In this document: positions 43,635 to 53,001 of the stretch, one piece after another
How positions within the stretch are numbered: the first letter of the stretch is position 1
Layout: each line of letters begins with the position of its first letter
Assembly: GCF_029946505.1 (NCBI RefSeq)
Contig: NZ_JARZHG010000033.1
Coordinates: forward strand, 62,001 to 126,000
Direction of reading: 5' to 3'
Length of the DNA stretch: 64,000 bases
DNA from: Polyangium sp. y55x31
Lineage (GTDB): Bacteria; Myxococcota_A; Polyangia; Polyangiales; Polyangiaceae
Translations under genes and position numbers: made by a program
Notes under the pieces: generated by a model
Database searches by the model: none
The model's input: the letters and a program-made list of their open reading frames with translations, nothing else
What the model was told of the DNA's origin: nothing

Positions 43635-44264
43635 ATGGGAACGCGAAATCGACGCCTCGCTGCTCTGATCGTGCCCGTCGCGATCCTCGCCCTCACGGCG
43701 TGCGAGAAGACGCCCGAGCCTCCCCCGAGCGGCGCGCCGGACAAGGCGCGCCCCGCCCCCGCGGCGCCCACGGGCAGCGCGAGCCCGGGCGCGGCCGCGC
43801 CGCAACGCAAAGGCCCGACCGACGTCGCTTACGACGTCCCCGAGGGCTGGCAGAAGGTCGAGAACCCGAGCCCGATGCGCAAGGCGACCTTCAAGATCCC
43901 GCGCGCCGAGGGCGACTCCGAGGACGCCGAGATGAGCGTCACGCAGGCGGGCGGCACGATCGATCAGAACGTCCAGCGCTGGTCGGGCCAGTTCGAACGC
44001 GGCAAGGACGACACGACGTCGCGGCAGGATCGCAAGGTGGGTGAACTCTCCGTGACCGTCGTCGAGATCCACGGCACGTTCTCGGGCGGCATGGGCATGC
44101 CGGGCGCGGCGCCGGCCGGTCCGAAGCCGAAATGGGCGCTGCTCGGCGCGATCGTGGAGACCGATGGAGCCTTGACCTTCTTCAAGCTCACGGGCCCCGA
44201 GAAGACCGTCACCGCCGCGAAGCCCGCGTTCGACAAATTCGTCGAAAGCCTGCGCGCCAAATAG
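43635..44264 (+). CDS. Hypothetical lipoprotein
   Basis: 209 aa from the ATG at 43635, 5 bp after the acyl-CoA dehydrogenase stop. The lipobox ALTAC gives Cys23. A Pro/Ala/Gly linker (to about 60) precedes a domain beginning VAYDVPEGWQKVENPSPMRK with SGQFERG and VVEIHGTFSGGMG and ending FKLTGPEKTVTAAKPAFDKF. The pattern (DVPEGW near the start, VEIxGTF in the middle, FxKLTGP...FxxFxxSL at the end) recurs in planctomycete and myxobacterial lipoproteins of unknown function. Same message as the dehydrogenase is likely, though a functional link is not evident. Confidence 0.75.
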   Translation: MGTRNRRLAALIVPVAILALTACEKTPEPPPSGAPDKARPAPAAPTGSASPGAAAPQRKGPTDVAYDVPEGWQKVENPSPMRKATFKIPRAEGDSEDAEMSVTQAGGTIDQNVQRWSGQFERGKDDTTSRQDRKVGELSVTVVEIHGTFSGGMGMPGAAPAGPKPKWALLGAIVETDGALTFFKLTGPEKTVTAAKPAFDKFVESLRAK

Positions 44265-44395
44265 CCCTCGACGCAGCCCACGGCGCGGTACACTTGTGTG
44301 CGCCGCGCCGCCCGAACCCCGGCCGCGGCGCGCTTCCTCACACGACTGTTTTCTTCGTTCAGCCATCGCGCCCCGGTTGGGGCGGAAGGAGTCTC

Positions 44396-45961
44396 ATGCG
44401 TCGCCGTCGCCGCTCCTTGAAACCGCTTTTTTATGTACTCGCGGGCCTCGCCAGCGGCGCGGCCATCGCCGCCGGCTGCGCGGCCACGTCCACCGGCAAC
44501 AAGTTCGAACCCGGCGAAGGTGGCTCCACCGGGGACGGCGGGAGCGGTGGGGGCCGCCCACCCACGTCGAGCTCGAGCGGGACGGGCGGCGAAGGCGGCA
44601 TCTTCATCCCCGGTGACGACGGCGGCACCGACGCGCCGATCGACGTCCCGATGAACCCCTGCGGCACGAAGTGCGGGCCCGAGGAACTCTGCGACCCCGA
44701 CCACCTCGGCACGGACGACGACTGCGACGGCGAGGCGGACGAGAACTGCCCCTGCGCCGCGGGCCAGGCGCATCCGTGCTTCAAGGGCGACCCGTCGTAC
44801 CGCGGCACGCCGGGCTGCTTCGACGGCACCATGAAGTGCAGCGAGAACGGGTACTGGTCGTCGTGTATCGGCGGCGTCCACGCCACCGACCTCTGCTTCC
44901 TCAACGACACGAACGCCTGTCACCCGATGACGACGGCGCCGTTCGTCAACGTGAACCTCAAGGACGGCACGGGGAACTACAGCGCTGACGCGCTGCCGGG
45001 CTCCGAGACGTGGACCGTCACCTGCCCCGAGGGCGTGAGCCCCTGCCCCGGCGTGACCGGCTCGAACCCCATCGACGACTTCAAGCCGCTCCAGTCGGGC
45101 GAGTACACCGTGACGTACACGAAGGGCGTCGCCGGCGGCGGGACCGCGTCGTGCACGTATCCGCTCTTCGTCGGCGCGCCGGGCCTGCGCGTCGAGCTCG
45201 AGTGGGAGCACAACCTCGGCGGCGACGGCGTGGATCTCGATCTGCACCTGCACCAGCCGAACAACACGCAGCCCTGGGCCGTCTCGGGCGCGCCGCAGGA
45301 CTGCGCGTGGTCGAACTGCGTCTTCAGCGACTTCTCGCCGCCGCCCTCGTTCAACGCGCCGTCCTGGTTCCCGGCGAACGTGCAGCCGCCCGAGCCCGTG
45401 TCCTGGTACCTCGACCCGGTCTTCGAGAAGAACACCTGCTACTTCGCGCCGCGCGGCGTGGGCCAGGACTGGCAGATCCTCGGCCAGGGTTGCCACAACC
45501 CGCGCCTCGACCTCGACAACATCAGTTGTGATCCGACGCTCTCGAACCCGGACGACTCCGACTTCTGCGCGCCCGAGAACGTGAACGTCGACTTCCCGCC
45601 GAAGAACCAGTGGTTCCGCGTCGGCGTCCACTACTTCAGCAACGACGACAAGACCTACGACGTCCACCCGACGGTCAAGATCTTCTGCGACGGCGCGCTG
45701 ACCGCGGAGCTCGGGCCGAAGGGTTATTACGACCCCGAGACGCCCATCACGTTCACCCCGACCGACGGCGAGGGCCTGTCCGGCGGCAACCGCTTCTGGC
45801 TTGTCGCGGACGTGGCGTTCCGCGAGTCGAACCAGTGCGGCGCGCGCGGCTGCGTGGTCAAGCCGCTCTACTCGGACGAGGCCGCGAAGACGCCGCTCTT
45901 CACCTACGACGACATCGCCGAGCAGAGCTTCGGCCCGCCCTACCCGCCCCCGCTCCAGTGA
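44396..45961 (+). CDS. Large secreted lipoprotein with MopE-like motif
   Basis: 521 aa with GGAAGGAG 6 nt before the ATG at 44396. The lipobox AAGC gives Cys28. A Gly/Ser/Thr linker (about 35-75) leads to CGTKCGPEELCDPDHLGTDD and DCDGEADENCPC, similar to the Asp-Cys repeats called putative metal-binding (MopE) motifs. A PKD- or Ig-like domain (about 170-255) and a C-terminal domain beginning VELEWEHNLGGDGVDLDLHL follow, with about 20 cysteines in all. It is presumably on the cell surface. No enzyme motif. It converges on the PLP enzyme gene. Confidence 0.8.
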   Translation: MRRRRRSLKPLFYVLAGLASGAAIAAGCAATSTGNKFEPGEGGSTGDGGSGGGRPPTSSSSGTGGEGGIFIPGDDGGTDAPIDVPMNPCGTKCGPEELCDPDHLGTDDDCDGEADENCPCAAGQAHPCFKGDPSYRGTPGCFDGTMKCSENGYWSSCIGGVHATDLCFLNDTNACHPMTTAPFVNVNLKDGTGNYSADALPGSETWTVTCPEGVSPCPGVTGSNPIDDFKPLQSGEYTVTYTKGVAGGGTASCTYPLFVGAPGLRVELEWEHNLGGDGVDLDLHLHQPNNTQPWAVSGAPQDCAWSNCVFSDFSPPPSFNAPSWFPANVQPPEPVSWYLDPVFEKNTCYFAPRGVGQDWQILGQGCHNPRLDLDNISCDPTLSNPDDSDFCAPENVNVDFPPKNQWFRVGVHYFSNDDKTYDVHPTVKIFCDGALTAELGPKGYYDPETPITFTPTDGEGLSGGNRFWLVADVAFRESNQCGARGCVVKPLYSDEAAKTPLFTYDDIAEQSFGPPYPPPLQ

Positions 45962-45983
45962 CGGGCGGAAGACCGTTCCGCGC

Positions 45984-47099
45984 CTAGATCGGGACGTCCC
46001 CCTCGAAAAACCGATGAAAGGCCGGAGGTAACGCCTCCGGCCCGATCGAAGGCTCGGGCCACGTCGCCGAGAGCGTGTTCCACAGCAAAATCGTCTTGCC
46101 CGGATGGGCCACGCACGCGCGGCGCAGGCCCACGAGCGCCTTGCCGCTGTACGTGATCTCGCCCGGAACGCCGAGCAGGCGCGTCACCTCGGGCGCGGCC
46201 TCGATCGCCTCGGGCGTCGGGTGCCCGTATCCGCGCCCCGCGACGCCGTGATCGACCTCGAAGCGCGGCGCCGGCAGGTTTCGCCTGAGCACGCGTGGTC
46301 CCGCGTGGCGCGCGAGCTTCTGCGCCGTCGCCTCGACGAGCAGCCGCAACGTCACGCGGTTGCAGGCGAAGCGCTCGGTGATCCGCGCGGCGATCACCGT
46401 CGTCGGCCAGCCGAGCAGCATCATGCCGAGCGAGAGCGCCGCCACCGTGCCGCCGCTCCCCGCGGGCAGGACGATCAGATCCGGCCGCGGCATCTCGCCC
46501 CGCTCGACCTGATCGGCCAGCTCGAACGCGGCCCCGACGTAGCCGAGGTTCGCCATCGGCCCCGACGCCCCGGGCGGCACGAAGTACGCCTTGCGCGCCC
46601 GCGCGAGCTCCTTCGCCGTGAGGATCGCCGTGCGGGCGTAGCCGCCGCCGTGGATCAGGCGCCCGCCCGCAGATGCTTGCAGCAGCAGCGATCGGCGCGC
46701 GAACGAGGTGATGGGCTGGTCGAAGAGCACGCTCGTCACGTCGAAGCCGAGCGCGCGGCCGAACAGGATCGTCGCGGTCACCTGCGTCGAGGCGAGGCCG
46801 CCGACGGTGAGGATCTCGCGCGCGCCGCGCGCCTTCGCGTCGGCCAGGATGTGCTCGAAGCGCCGGACCTTGTTGCCGCCGAAGAGCGGCGACGCGAGGT
46901 CGTCGCGCTTCATCCACACGTCGTCGCGCCCGAGGTAACGCGCGATTGCCGTGCAGCGCTCGACCGGCGTGGGACCGGACAGGAGCGGGAGCCATGGCAC
47001 CTCGCGGGCGAGGGCGGGGAACTCGGCGAAGAGCCGCGGCTCGCGGGGGCCTTCCGCGAGTGCGGCCGGGGCCGTCCCGACTGCCGCGTCGTTTTTCAT
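45984..47099 (-). CDS. PLP-dependent enzyme, D-cysteine desulfhydrase / ACC deaminase-like
   Basis: 371 aa, a fold-type II (tryptophan synthase beta) enzyme. GRDDVWMKRDDLASPLFGGN is followed by KVRRFEH, with Lys77 binding the cofactor; LTVGGLASTQVTATILFGRA and VLPAGSGGTVAALSLGMML (phosphate-binding Gly loop) are characteristic of the ACC deaminase/DcyD group. The ring-binding and substrate residues that separate D-cysteine desulfhydrase from ACC deaminase cannot be judged safely here. The reaction would release ammonia from D-cysteine or a similar amino acid. It is divergent from serC. About 40 residues longer than E. coli DcyD. Confidence 0.82.
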   Translation of the reverse strand: MKNDAAVGTAPAALAEGPREPRLFAEFPALAREVPWLPLLSGPTPVERCTAIARYLGRDDVWMKRDDLASPLFGGNKVRRFEHILADAKARGAREILTVGGLASTQVTATILFGRALGFDVTSVLFDQPITSFARRSLLLQASAGGRLIHGGGYARTAILTAKELARARKAYFVPPGASGPMANLGYVGAAFELADQVERGEMPRPDLIVLPAGSGGTVAALSLGMMLLGWPTTVIAARITERFACNRVTLRLLVEATAQKLARHAGPRVLRRNLPAPRFEVDHGVAGRGYGHPTPEAIEAAPEVTRLLGVPGEITYSGKALVGLRRACVAHPGKTILLWNTLSATWPEPSIGPEALPPAFHRFFEGDVPI

Positions 47100-47216
47100 T
47101 GCCGGTTCGAGTAGAGCACCCTGCGCGCGGCTCCGCCAGGAGGCGCCCTCGTGCTATAGGGTCGCGCCACGAGGCGCGCCGCCCGGCGCGTCTTCTTCGT
47201 GGAGGAGACCCGATCG

Positions 47217-48305
47217 ATGGCTCGCGTGCACAACTTCAACGCCGGACCTGCTGCGCTCCCCCTCGCCGCGCTCGAGCGCGCCCAGCGCGAGCTGCTCGAC
47301 TTCGAGGGCACGGGCATGTCGATCATCGAGCACAGCCACCGTGGCAAGGCGTTCGAGGGCGTGCACGACGAGGCCCTCTCGCTCCTCCGCGAGCTGCTCT
47401 CGATCCCCGACGACTACCACGTGCTCTTCCTCCAGGGAGGCGCGAGCCACCAGTTCGCGATGGTGCCGCTGAACCTCCTGCCCCCGGAGAAAAGCGCGGA
47501 TTACGTCCTGACGGGCGGCTGGTCCGAGAAGGCGTACGAGGAGGCGGGGCGGATCGGCACGGTCCGCGTGGCCGCGACGACGGCCGAGGGCAAGCGCTTC
47601 ACGCGCATCCCGCGACAGAGCGAGCTCTCGCTCAATCCGAACGCGGCTTACGTGCACATCACGACGAACAACACGCTGTTCGGCACGCAGTGGCACGACG
47701 TCCCGGACACGGGCAACGTCCCCCTCGTCGCGGACATGTCGAGCGATTTCCTTTGGCGTCCCATCGATGTCCGAAGGTACGCGCTCATTTATGCCGGCGC
47801 GCAGAAGAACATCGGGCCCTCGGGGGTCACGGTCGTCGTCGTGCGCAAGGACCTCGTCGAGCAGGGCCGCAAGGACATCCCCAAGATCTTCCAGTATCGG
47901 ACGCACGCCGAGAACAACTCGCTCTACAACACGCCGCCGACCTTCGCGATCTACCTCGTGCGGAACGTCCTCGCGGTCGCCAAGGAGCAGGGCGGTTTGC
48001 CCGAGATCGAGCGGAAAAACCGGGCGAAGGCGGCCTTGCTCTACGGCACGCTCGACGAGCTCGCGGGGTTTTACAAGGCCCCGGTCGAGCGCGAGAGCCG
48101 CAGCGTGATGAACGTCGTCTTCCGGCTCCCCACCGAGGAGCTCGAGAAGCGGTTCGTCGCCGAGGCGGCGAAACAAGGCATGGTGGGCCTCGCCGGCCAT
48201 CGCGTCACCGGCGGCATCCGCGTCTCGCTCTACAACGCCGTGGAGCTCGCCTCCGTCGAAGTGCTCGTTCGCTTCATGAAGGACTTCGCGAAGCTAGCGG
48301 GATGA
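47217..48305 (+). CDS. serC: Phosphoserine aminotransferase
   Basis: 362 aa with GGAGGAG before the ATG at 47217. It converts 3-phosphohydroxypyruvate and glutamate to phosphoserine in serine and pyridoxine biosynthesis. Family signatures are clear: [86 protein letters not shown], and [19 protein letters not shown] with the cofactor lysine Lys197. C-terminal [19 protein letters not shown] is also typical. Neither serA nor serB is adjacent. TATAGG at about 47153 may be its -10 element. Confidence 0.97.
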   Translation: MARVHNFNAGPAALPLAALERAQRELLDFEGTGMSIIEHSHRGKAFEGVHDEALSLLRELLSIPDDYHVLFLQGGASHQFAMVPLNLLPPEKSADYVLTGGWSEKAYEEAGRIGTVRVAATTAEGKRFTRIPRQSELSLNPNAAYVHITTNNTLFGTQWHDVPDTGNVPLVADMSSDFLWRPIDVRRYALIYAGAQKNIGPSGVTVVVVRKDLVEQGRKDIPKIFQYRTHAENNSLYNTPPTFAIYLVRNVLAVAKEQGGLPEIERKNRAKAALLYGTLDELAGFYKAPVERESRSVMNVVFRLPTEELEKRFVAEAAKQGMVGLAGHRVTGGIRVSLYNAVELASVEVLVRFMKDFAKLAG

Positions 48306-48479
48306 CGGTGACGTAGATCGCAGATGACCCCGGTCCCGAGGTCCGCCCCCTGAAACGCGCGGAAGGACCGGCGTGACGTTGACGGTCGCGTGAAGGCGTA
48401 GATCGCGCGGGGCCATCGTACTTTTCCGCAAGCACGATCCTTCCACGCTCGGTGTGACTTGGAGTAAGCTGGGACGAGC

Positions 48480-49916
48480 ATGAGTAGCTTGGGCCCCGGA
48501 GCCGTGATTGCCGGGAAATATCGCCTGATCGATCTCCTCGGCAAAGGAGCGATGGGCGAAGTGTGGCGCGCGGAGCACGTGACGCTCGGCGCGCCCGTCG
48601 CCATCAAGCTCATCGACGTCGATCTCCTCGGATCGAGTGGGGCGAACGAGAACAGCGAGATCGTGCAGCGCTTCTTCCGCGAGGCGAAGGCCGCCGCCGC
48701 GCTGCGCACGCCGCACGTCGTGCAGATCCAGGATCACGGCTACGACGGAGCCTTGCCGTACATCGCGATGGAGATGCTCGAGGGCGAGACGCTCGAGCAG
48801 CGCATCGAACGCGTGCGGGTGCTGCCGCCGCTGATGACCACCACGATCATCACGCACATCGCGCGCGCCGTGGGCAAGGCGCACGAGGCCGGCATCGTCC
48901 ACCGCGACCTCAAGCCGAGCAACGTCTTCCTCGTGCGCAACGACGAGGACGAGATCGCGAAGGTCCTCGACTTCGGCATCGCCAAGGCCATCGGCGGCGG
49001 CGTGCTCGGCAGCCAGGGCGGCGTCGCGACGCGCACCGGATCGGTCGTCGGCACGCCCTGCTACATGAGCCCCGAGCAAGCGCTCGGGAACAAGACGATC
49101 GATCAACGCGCCGATCTCTGGGCGCTCGGCGTCATCGCCTACGAGTGCGTGACCGGCGTGCGTCCGTTCGACAGCGAAGCGCTCGGCGATCTCATCGTGC
49201 AGATCTGCGCGCGTCCTCTGCCCGTGCCCTCCGCCGCCGCGCCCGTCCCCGATGGCTTCGACGCGTGGTTCGCCAAGGCCTGCGCGCGCGAGCCGAACGA
49301 GCGTTTCCAGACCGCGAAGGAGCTCGCCGAGTCGCTGCGCTGGATCCTCTGCCCGGATCAATCGGGCATCTGGAAGCTGAACCAGACGCACCCGTCGCTG
49401 CCGAACATCGTCGTGCCGCAACAGCAGGCGCGCATCTCGAGCCCCGGCCCCGAGCCTTCGGCATTCGCCAAGACGCGCGCCGACGCGTCGACGATGACCC
49501 ACCGCGGCCTCGTCTCGGCCGTCGCGGAGACGCAGCCCCCGCAAAAGAAGACGCGGCCCGCCGTGATCGCGGGCGCGCTCGCGGCCGTGGTGATCGGCGC
49601 CGCGACGGTGGTCGTGCTGCTCTCGACGAGCGGACCGCCTGCGACGACGGACGCGACGAACCCTTCGGCGTCGCCGCCCTCCGCGTCTCCCGCAGCAGAG
49701 CCTCCGAAGGAGACGGTCGCCGCGCCGACGACGGCTTCGGTCGCGCCCACGCCCGAGCCGCCTCCCACGAGCGAGCCTGCGGCGGGGACCACCGACACGC
49801 CACCCACGACCAGCGCAGCGCCGACGTCGACCACGCGGTACCCGATCAACAAGGGCGGGACGACGACCAAGAAAACGGGTACGACGAACAAGAAGAAGCC
49901 CGACTGGGGGATCTGA
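48480..49916 (+). CDS. Transmembrane Ser/Thr protein kinase (Hanks type)
   Basis: 478 aa. The kinase domain (about 14-290) has LLGKGAMGEVWRA, VAIK with Lys43, HRDLK 141-145, DFG 164-166 and VGTPCYMSPEQALG, all active-kinase features. A juxtamembrane stretch leads to one membrane helix (361-382) and an external tail of about 95 residues rich in Pro, Thr, Ser and Ala, ending in a Lys/Thr-rich KKPDWGI. The tail has no recognisable sensor domain. It is followed after 52 bp by a TPR/PEGA-like exported gene that may provide the external or signalling partner. TAAGCT lies 9 nt before the ATG. Confidence 0.94.
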   Translation: MSSLGPGAVIAGKYRLIDLLGKGAMGEVWRAEHVTLGAPVAIKLIDVDLLGSSGANENSEIVQRFFREAKAAAALRTPHVVQIQDHGYDGALPYIAMEMLEGETLEQRIERVRVLPPLMTTTIITHIARAVGKAHEAGIVHRDLKPSNVFLVRNDEDEIAKVLDFGIAKAIGGGVLGSQGGVATRTGSVVGTPCYMSPEQALGNKTIDQRADLWALGVIAYECVTGVRPFDSEALGDLIVQICARPLPVPSAAAPVPDGFDAWFAKACAREPNERFQTAKELAESLRWILCPDQSGIWKLNQTHPSLPNIVVPQQQARISSPGPEPSAFAKTRADASTMTHRGLVSAVAETQPPQKKTRPAVIAGALAAVVIGAATVVVLLSTSGPPATTDATNPSASPPSASPAAEPPKETVAAPTTASVAPTPEPPPTSEPAAGTTDTPPTTSAAPTSTTRYPINKGGTTTKKTGTTNKKKPDWGI

Positions 49917-49968
49917 CGTACGCGGGCGCATCCGCTTGCGTACGGCTCGAAGGAGCGTGAGGAAAACG

Positions 49969-51024
49969 ATGCGGTTGTCGAAGGGGATCGGCTCGCTGCT
50001 CGTGAGCGCAGCTCTTTGCGCCTCGCCCGCGTGGGCGCAGCCGATCAACGATCAAGTGCGTATCGCCGCTCGCGCGCTCGCGGACGAGGGCTTCGCGCTC
50101 TACGATCAAGGCAAGTACGCCGACGCGCTCGACAAGTTCGAACGAGCCGATGCGCTCGTCAACGCGCCCACCGTGAAACTCCTCGCGGCGCGGACGCTGG
50201 AGAAGCTCGGACGCCTCGTCGAGGCGGCGGAGAAGTATCGCTCGATCACGATCCTGCAGCTCGACGACAAGGCCCCCGAAGCCTTCCGCGACGCGCAGGA
50301 GACGGCCGCGAAGGAGCTCGCCGCGCTCACGCCGCGCATCCCCACGATCGAGCTCACGGTGCAAGGCGCCGGCGCCGAGCTCGCGACCGTCATGCTCGAC
50401 GGCAAGGTTTTTCCGCGCGCGCTCATCGGCGTGAAGACGCCGTTGAACCCCGGCGTGCACCGCGTCGAGGCCGATACGCCGGCGTCGTCGGCCGCGATCG
50501 ATCTCAAGGTCGACGAGAAGCAAGCCGCCCGCGCCGTGCTGGAGCTCAAGCCGAAGACCGGCGCCGAGGCCGGCGGCGGCGGTGACATCGTCACGCCCCC
50601 CGGCGGCGGCGAAAGCCCGACCAAGGCGCCGCCCGGCGCGACGCAGCGGCTCATCGGCTACGTCAGCCTCGGCGTCGGCGGCGCGGCCGCGATCGGCGGC
50701 CTCGGCGCGCTGATCAGCGCCTACTCCACGCGCAGCGACATGGAGGCCTTCTGCGAGCGCGAGGTCAACGGGGACACTCCCTGCACGAACAAGAGCCAGA
50801 CGAACGACACCCCCGTCTCGCCTCGCAATTACGTGAACCTCCGGAGCAGCATCGACACGAAGGCCACGCTCTCGACCGCCCTGTTCGTCGTGGGCGGCGT
50901 CGGCCTCACGGCAGGGGTCGTCCTCCTCTTGACGGCCCCCAAGGCCAAGCCCGCCTCCCCCACCAAGGCGAGCGTCGAGCCCTGGGTCGGCATCGGCAGC
51001 GTCGGCCTGCGCGGCACCTTCTGA
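49969..51024 (+). CDS. Exported TPR/PEGA-like protein, paired with the upstream kinase
   Basis: 351 aa from the ATG at 49969 with AGGA upstream. A signal peptide ends in ASPAWA. TPR-like helices (22-110: GFALYDQGKYADALDKFERA) precede a PEGA-like beta domain (about 125-190: MLDGKVFPRALIGVKTPLNP). After a Gly/Pro linker come two hydrophobic helices (about 225-250 and 305-325) with a Cys-containing loop between them. Same length and layout as the 31880-32935 protein. Proximity to the kinase suggests one operon and perhaps one signalling unit; that is inference. Confidence 0.78.
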   Translation: MRLSKGIGSLLVSAALCASPAWAQPINDQVRIAARALADEGFALYDQGKYADALDKFERADALVNAPTVKLLAARTLEKLGRLVEAAEKYRSITILQLDDKAPEAFRDAQETAAKELAALTPRIPTIELTVQGAGAELATVMLDGKVFPRALIGVKTPLNPGVHRVEADTPASSAAIDLKVDEKQAARAVLELKPKTGAEAGGGGDIVTPPGGGESPTKAPPGATQRLIGYVSLGVGGAAAIGGLGALISAYSTRSDMEAFCEREVNGDTPCTNKSQTNDTPVSPRNYVNLRSSIDTKATLSTALFVVGGVGLTAGVVLLLTAPKAKPASPTKASVEPWVGIGSVGLRGTF

Positions 51025-51158
51025 CGACCTCGCCCGAACGCTCGGCGTCGAGGTCCCGCTCGGTCGTCTGACGAAAACGTCGGAACGTGCGGGGGGCTGG
51101 GCACATGTTCACCCTCGGGGGGACGAACGAACCCGCCGATGGAGACAAGCCCCGACGA

Positions 51159-51389
51159 ACGCTCGGGCTCGAAGCGCTCGCCCGGGCCCCCACCGGGAAG
51201 GACACGCACGAACACAGGCGGACGCTGCGTGCGAAGATCGTGCTCGCTTGCGCTGACGGCCATGACGTCGCGTACGTCGCGACGCACGCCCCCGTCACGC
51301 CCGAGAGCGCTCGCCGCTCGTCCCGACGCACCCTGGCCAGGGCCGCCGGGCTCGGCCGCTCCGCCGTGGACCGCGTCCTCGGCCGTTTC
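51159..51389 (+). pseudogene. Probable remnant of an IS630-family transposase
   Basis: One frame reads LGLEALARAPTGKD, then RRTLRAKIVLACADGHDVAY, then TPESARRSSRRTLARAAGLG with RSAVDRVLGRF. The first and second parts match my memory of the helix-turn-helix opening of IS630 transposases (LEALARR...RARIVLACADG), and the last part matches a later stretch (THWSTRSMAKAxGLSxSAVxRIWRAF). About 60 residues that normally lie between are missing, and no DDE domain follows. I read it as a deleted fossil. No terminal repeats could be identified. Confidence 0.45.
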
Positions 51390-52359
51390 TGCGTCGCCAT
51401 GGGCCGCGAGGGCCCCATGGCCCGCGCCGCTCGCCCGCGCGCTCTAGGGGGCCCGGAGGGCGCTGCGCGGCCGGCGCCTGCTCCCGGGACCGACATCGGC
51501 GCAGCCTGGTCCACATCGAACCACGGGCCCGACGCGGTGGATGAGCGTCCAGGCACGGTCTCGGGGGGGCGTCGGCGCGCCGCCGACGGAGGGATCACAT
51601 CCACGAGGAACAGCCTTCGACGTCCGGCGGGCCCCCGCGGATATCCACACCATCGCTCTGGCCCACACAGCTTCGTAGACACCCGCTCGGGGGCGTAAGG
51701 CCCTCGCCTTACTCCACATCGCCGAAAAACCCGGCCCGCTTGGCGCAATGTGGGGCGGGTTTGGCGTATCGCGCCTGATCTGCCGCGAAAAACCTCACGG
51801 CCGAGGGCGGCCGCTAAAGCCGTGCTTGCGCAAGCCGATGGGCGGGCTCGTGCATCGAAGATTGCCGTCGCGCTCGCCCGATTGCAGAAGCGTCCATCGC
51901 GGCGAAGCCGTGTGGTCCCTTCTTTGATTGGCGAGCGTATGCGCCGGAGGGGTGTGCACCTCCTTGCCCGCACGCCGTCGTGCGCTCGCTCGGGTAAGGA
52001 CGGGACAGACCCTTTCCATGAGGCGTCGAGATCGTCCGCTCGCCCGAAGCAACCGGGCGAGCGAGCGACCCCGCGTGTAGCAGCATCGAGAATGAGGCTC
52101 TGCCAAACCCGATGAAGTCGTCTGTCCGGCCCGATTCCACCATGCTCGAGCTCCGCCGTTCGTCGCGGCAAAACACGAGCGTGCGCGCAAACCGAGCCGG
52201 CGCGCACGAGAGCGCTCGCTCCACGACCATTTCTCATTGCAGCGGGAACACGCGCTACCGAGCGCAGCTTGACGTCATTTCGCGCGGCCCAACAGCAATC
52301 CGCGAAGCAACACGGCGCCCGGCTGGAGCATCGAGCGGGGCGTCACCAAGGAGGGGCAA
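51390..52359. other. Gene-poor region, no credible coding sequence
   Basis: Together with 51025-51158 this is the longest gene-free stretch in the window. Open frames exist on both strands but are Arg/Ser-rich, lack ribosome-binding sites and do not keep the third-position GC bias of real genes. Base composition is less GC-extreme around 51700-52250. A hairpin with CGCTCGCCCG/CGGGCGAGCG arms lies near 52040-52065. It looks like decayed mobile DNA plus the upstream region of the KGG gene. Confidence 0.5.
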
Positions 52360-52842
52360 ATGATCGAGAAGGACCAGCACGAGACCGCGAGGAACAGCGG
52401 AGAGGCCGAGGACATGAAGCAGGCGGAGGCGTCGCAGGAGCGCGCCGAATCGGCGGCGGAGGAGCACGAGGGGCCGGTTTCTTCGAGCGACCTCGGGCCG
52501 ACGACCGAGCGCAAGCCCGCCTCGCAGCGCGGCTTCGCGGCCATGGAGCGCGACAAGCAGCGCGCCATCGCGAGCAAGGGCGGCAAAGCGGCGCACGAGA
52601 AGGGCACGGCCCACGAATTCACGCCCGACGAGGCGCGCCAGGCCGGCAAGAAGGGCGGCGAGGTCGTCAGCCAGAACCGCAAGCACATGGCCGAGATCGG
52701 CCGCAAGGGCGGCGAGCGCGTGAGCCAGGACCGCGAGCACATGGCGCAGATCGGCCGCAAGGGCGGCGAGGCCGTGTCGAGCGATCGGGCCCACATGGCC
52801 CAGATTGGGCGCAAGGGTGGTGAGGCACGCGGCACCCATTGA
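52360..52842 (+). CDS. KGG-repeat stress protein (YciG/GsiB-like)
   Basis: 160 aa with the strongest Shine-Dalgarno in the region (AAGGAGGGGCAAATG). The first 60 residues are Glu/Ala/Gln-rich and disordered. Then five KGG units follow: ASKGGKAAHEKG, AGKKGGEVVSQN, IGRKGGERVSQD, IGRKGGEAVSSD, IGRKGGEARG, about 18 residues apart. This is the stress-induced KGG (Con-10/GsiB/YciG) repeat; such hydrophilic, LEA-like proteins protect cells in starvation, heat or desiccation. A role in sporulation or stress is likely in a myxobacterium but unproven. An 8-bp hairpin (52857-52881) follows. Confidence 0.9.
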   Translation: MIEKDQHETARNSGEAEDMKQAEASQERAESAAEEHEGPVSSSDLGPTTERKPASQRGFAAMERDKQRAIASKGGKAAHEKGTAHEFTPDEARQAGKKGGEVVSQNRKHMAEIGRKGGERVSQDREHMAQIGRKGGEAVSSDRAHMAQIGRKGGEARGTH

Positions 52843-53001
52843 CCCTATCGTTCGCCGGGGGAGCGGCGCCCGTCGCTCCCCTCGCGTGGGGCCGCGGAAG
52901 GCCGCTGGCTCGGCTCGCCGTGATGGGGCACCATCGGGGCGCGCCATGCTCATGTCTCCACGGAACACCCAGGGAACGACGCCGCACGGCGGGAGGCCGT
53001 C

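Noticed and set aside
51795-52230. Two overlapping minus-strand frames of about 130 codons
   Set aside because: No Shine-Dalgarno, no family resemblance, and base usage unlike real genes in the window.
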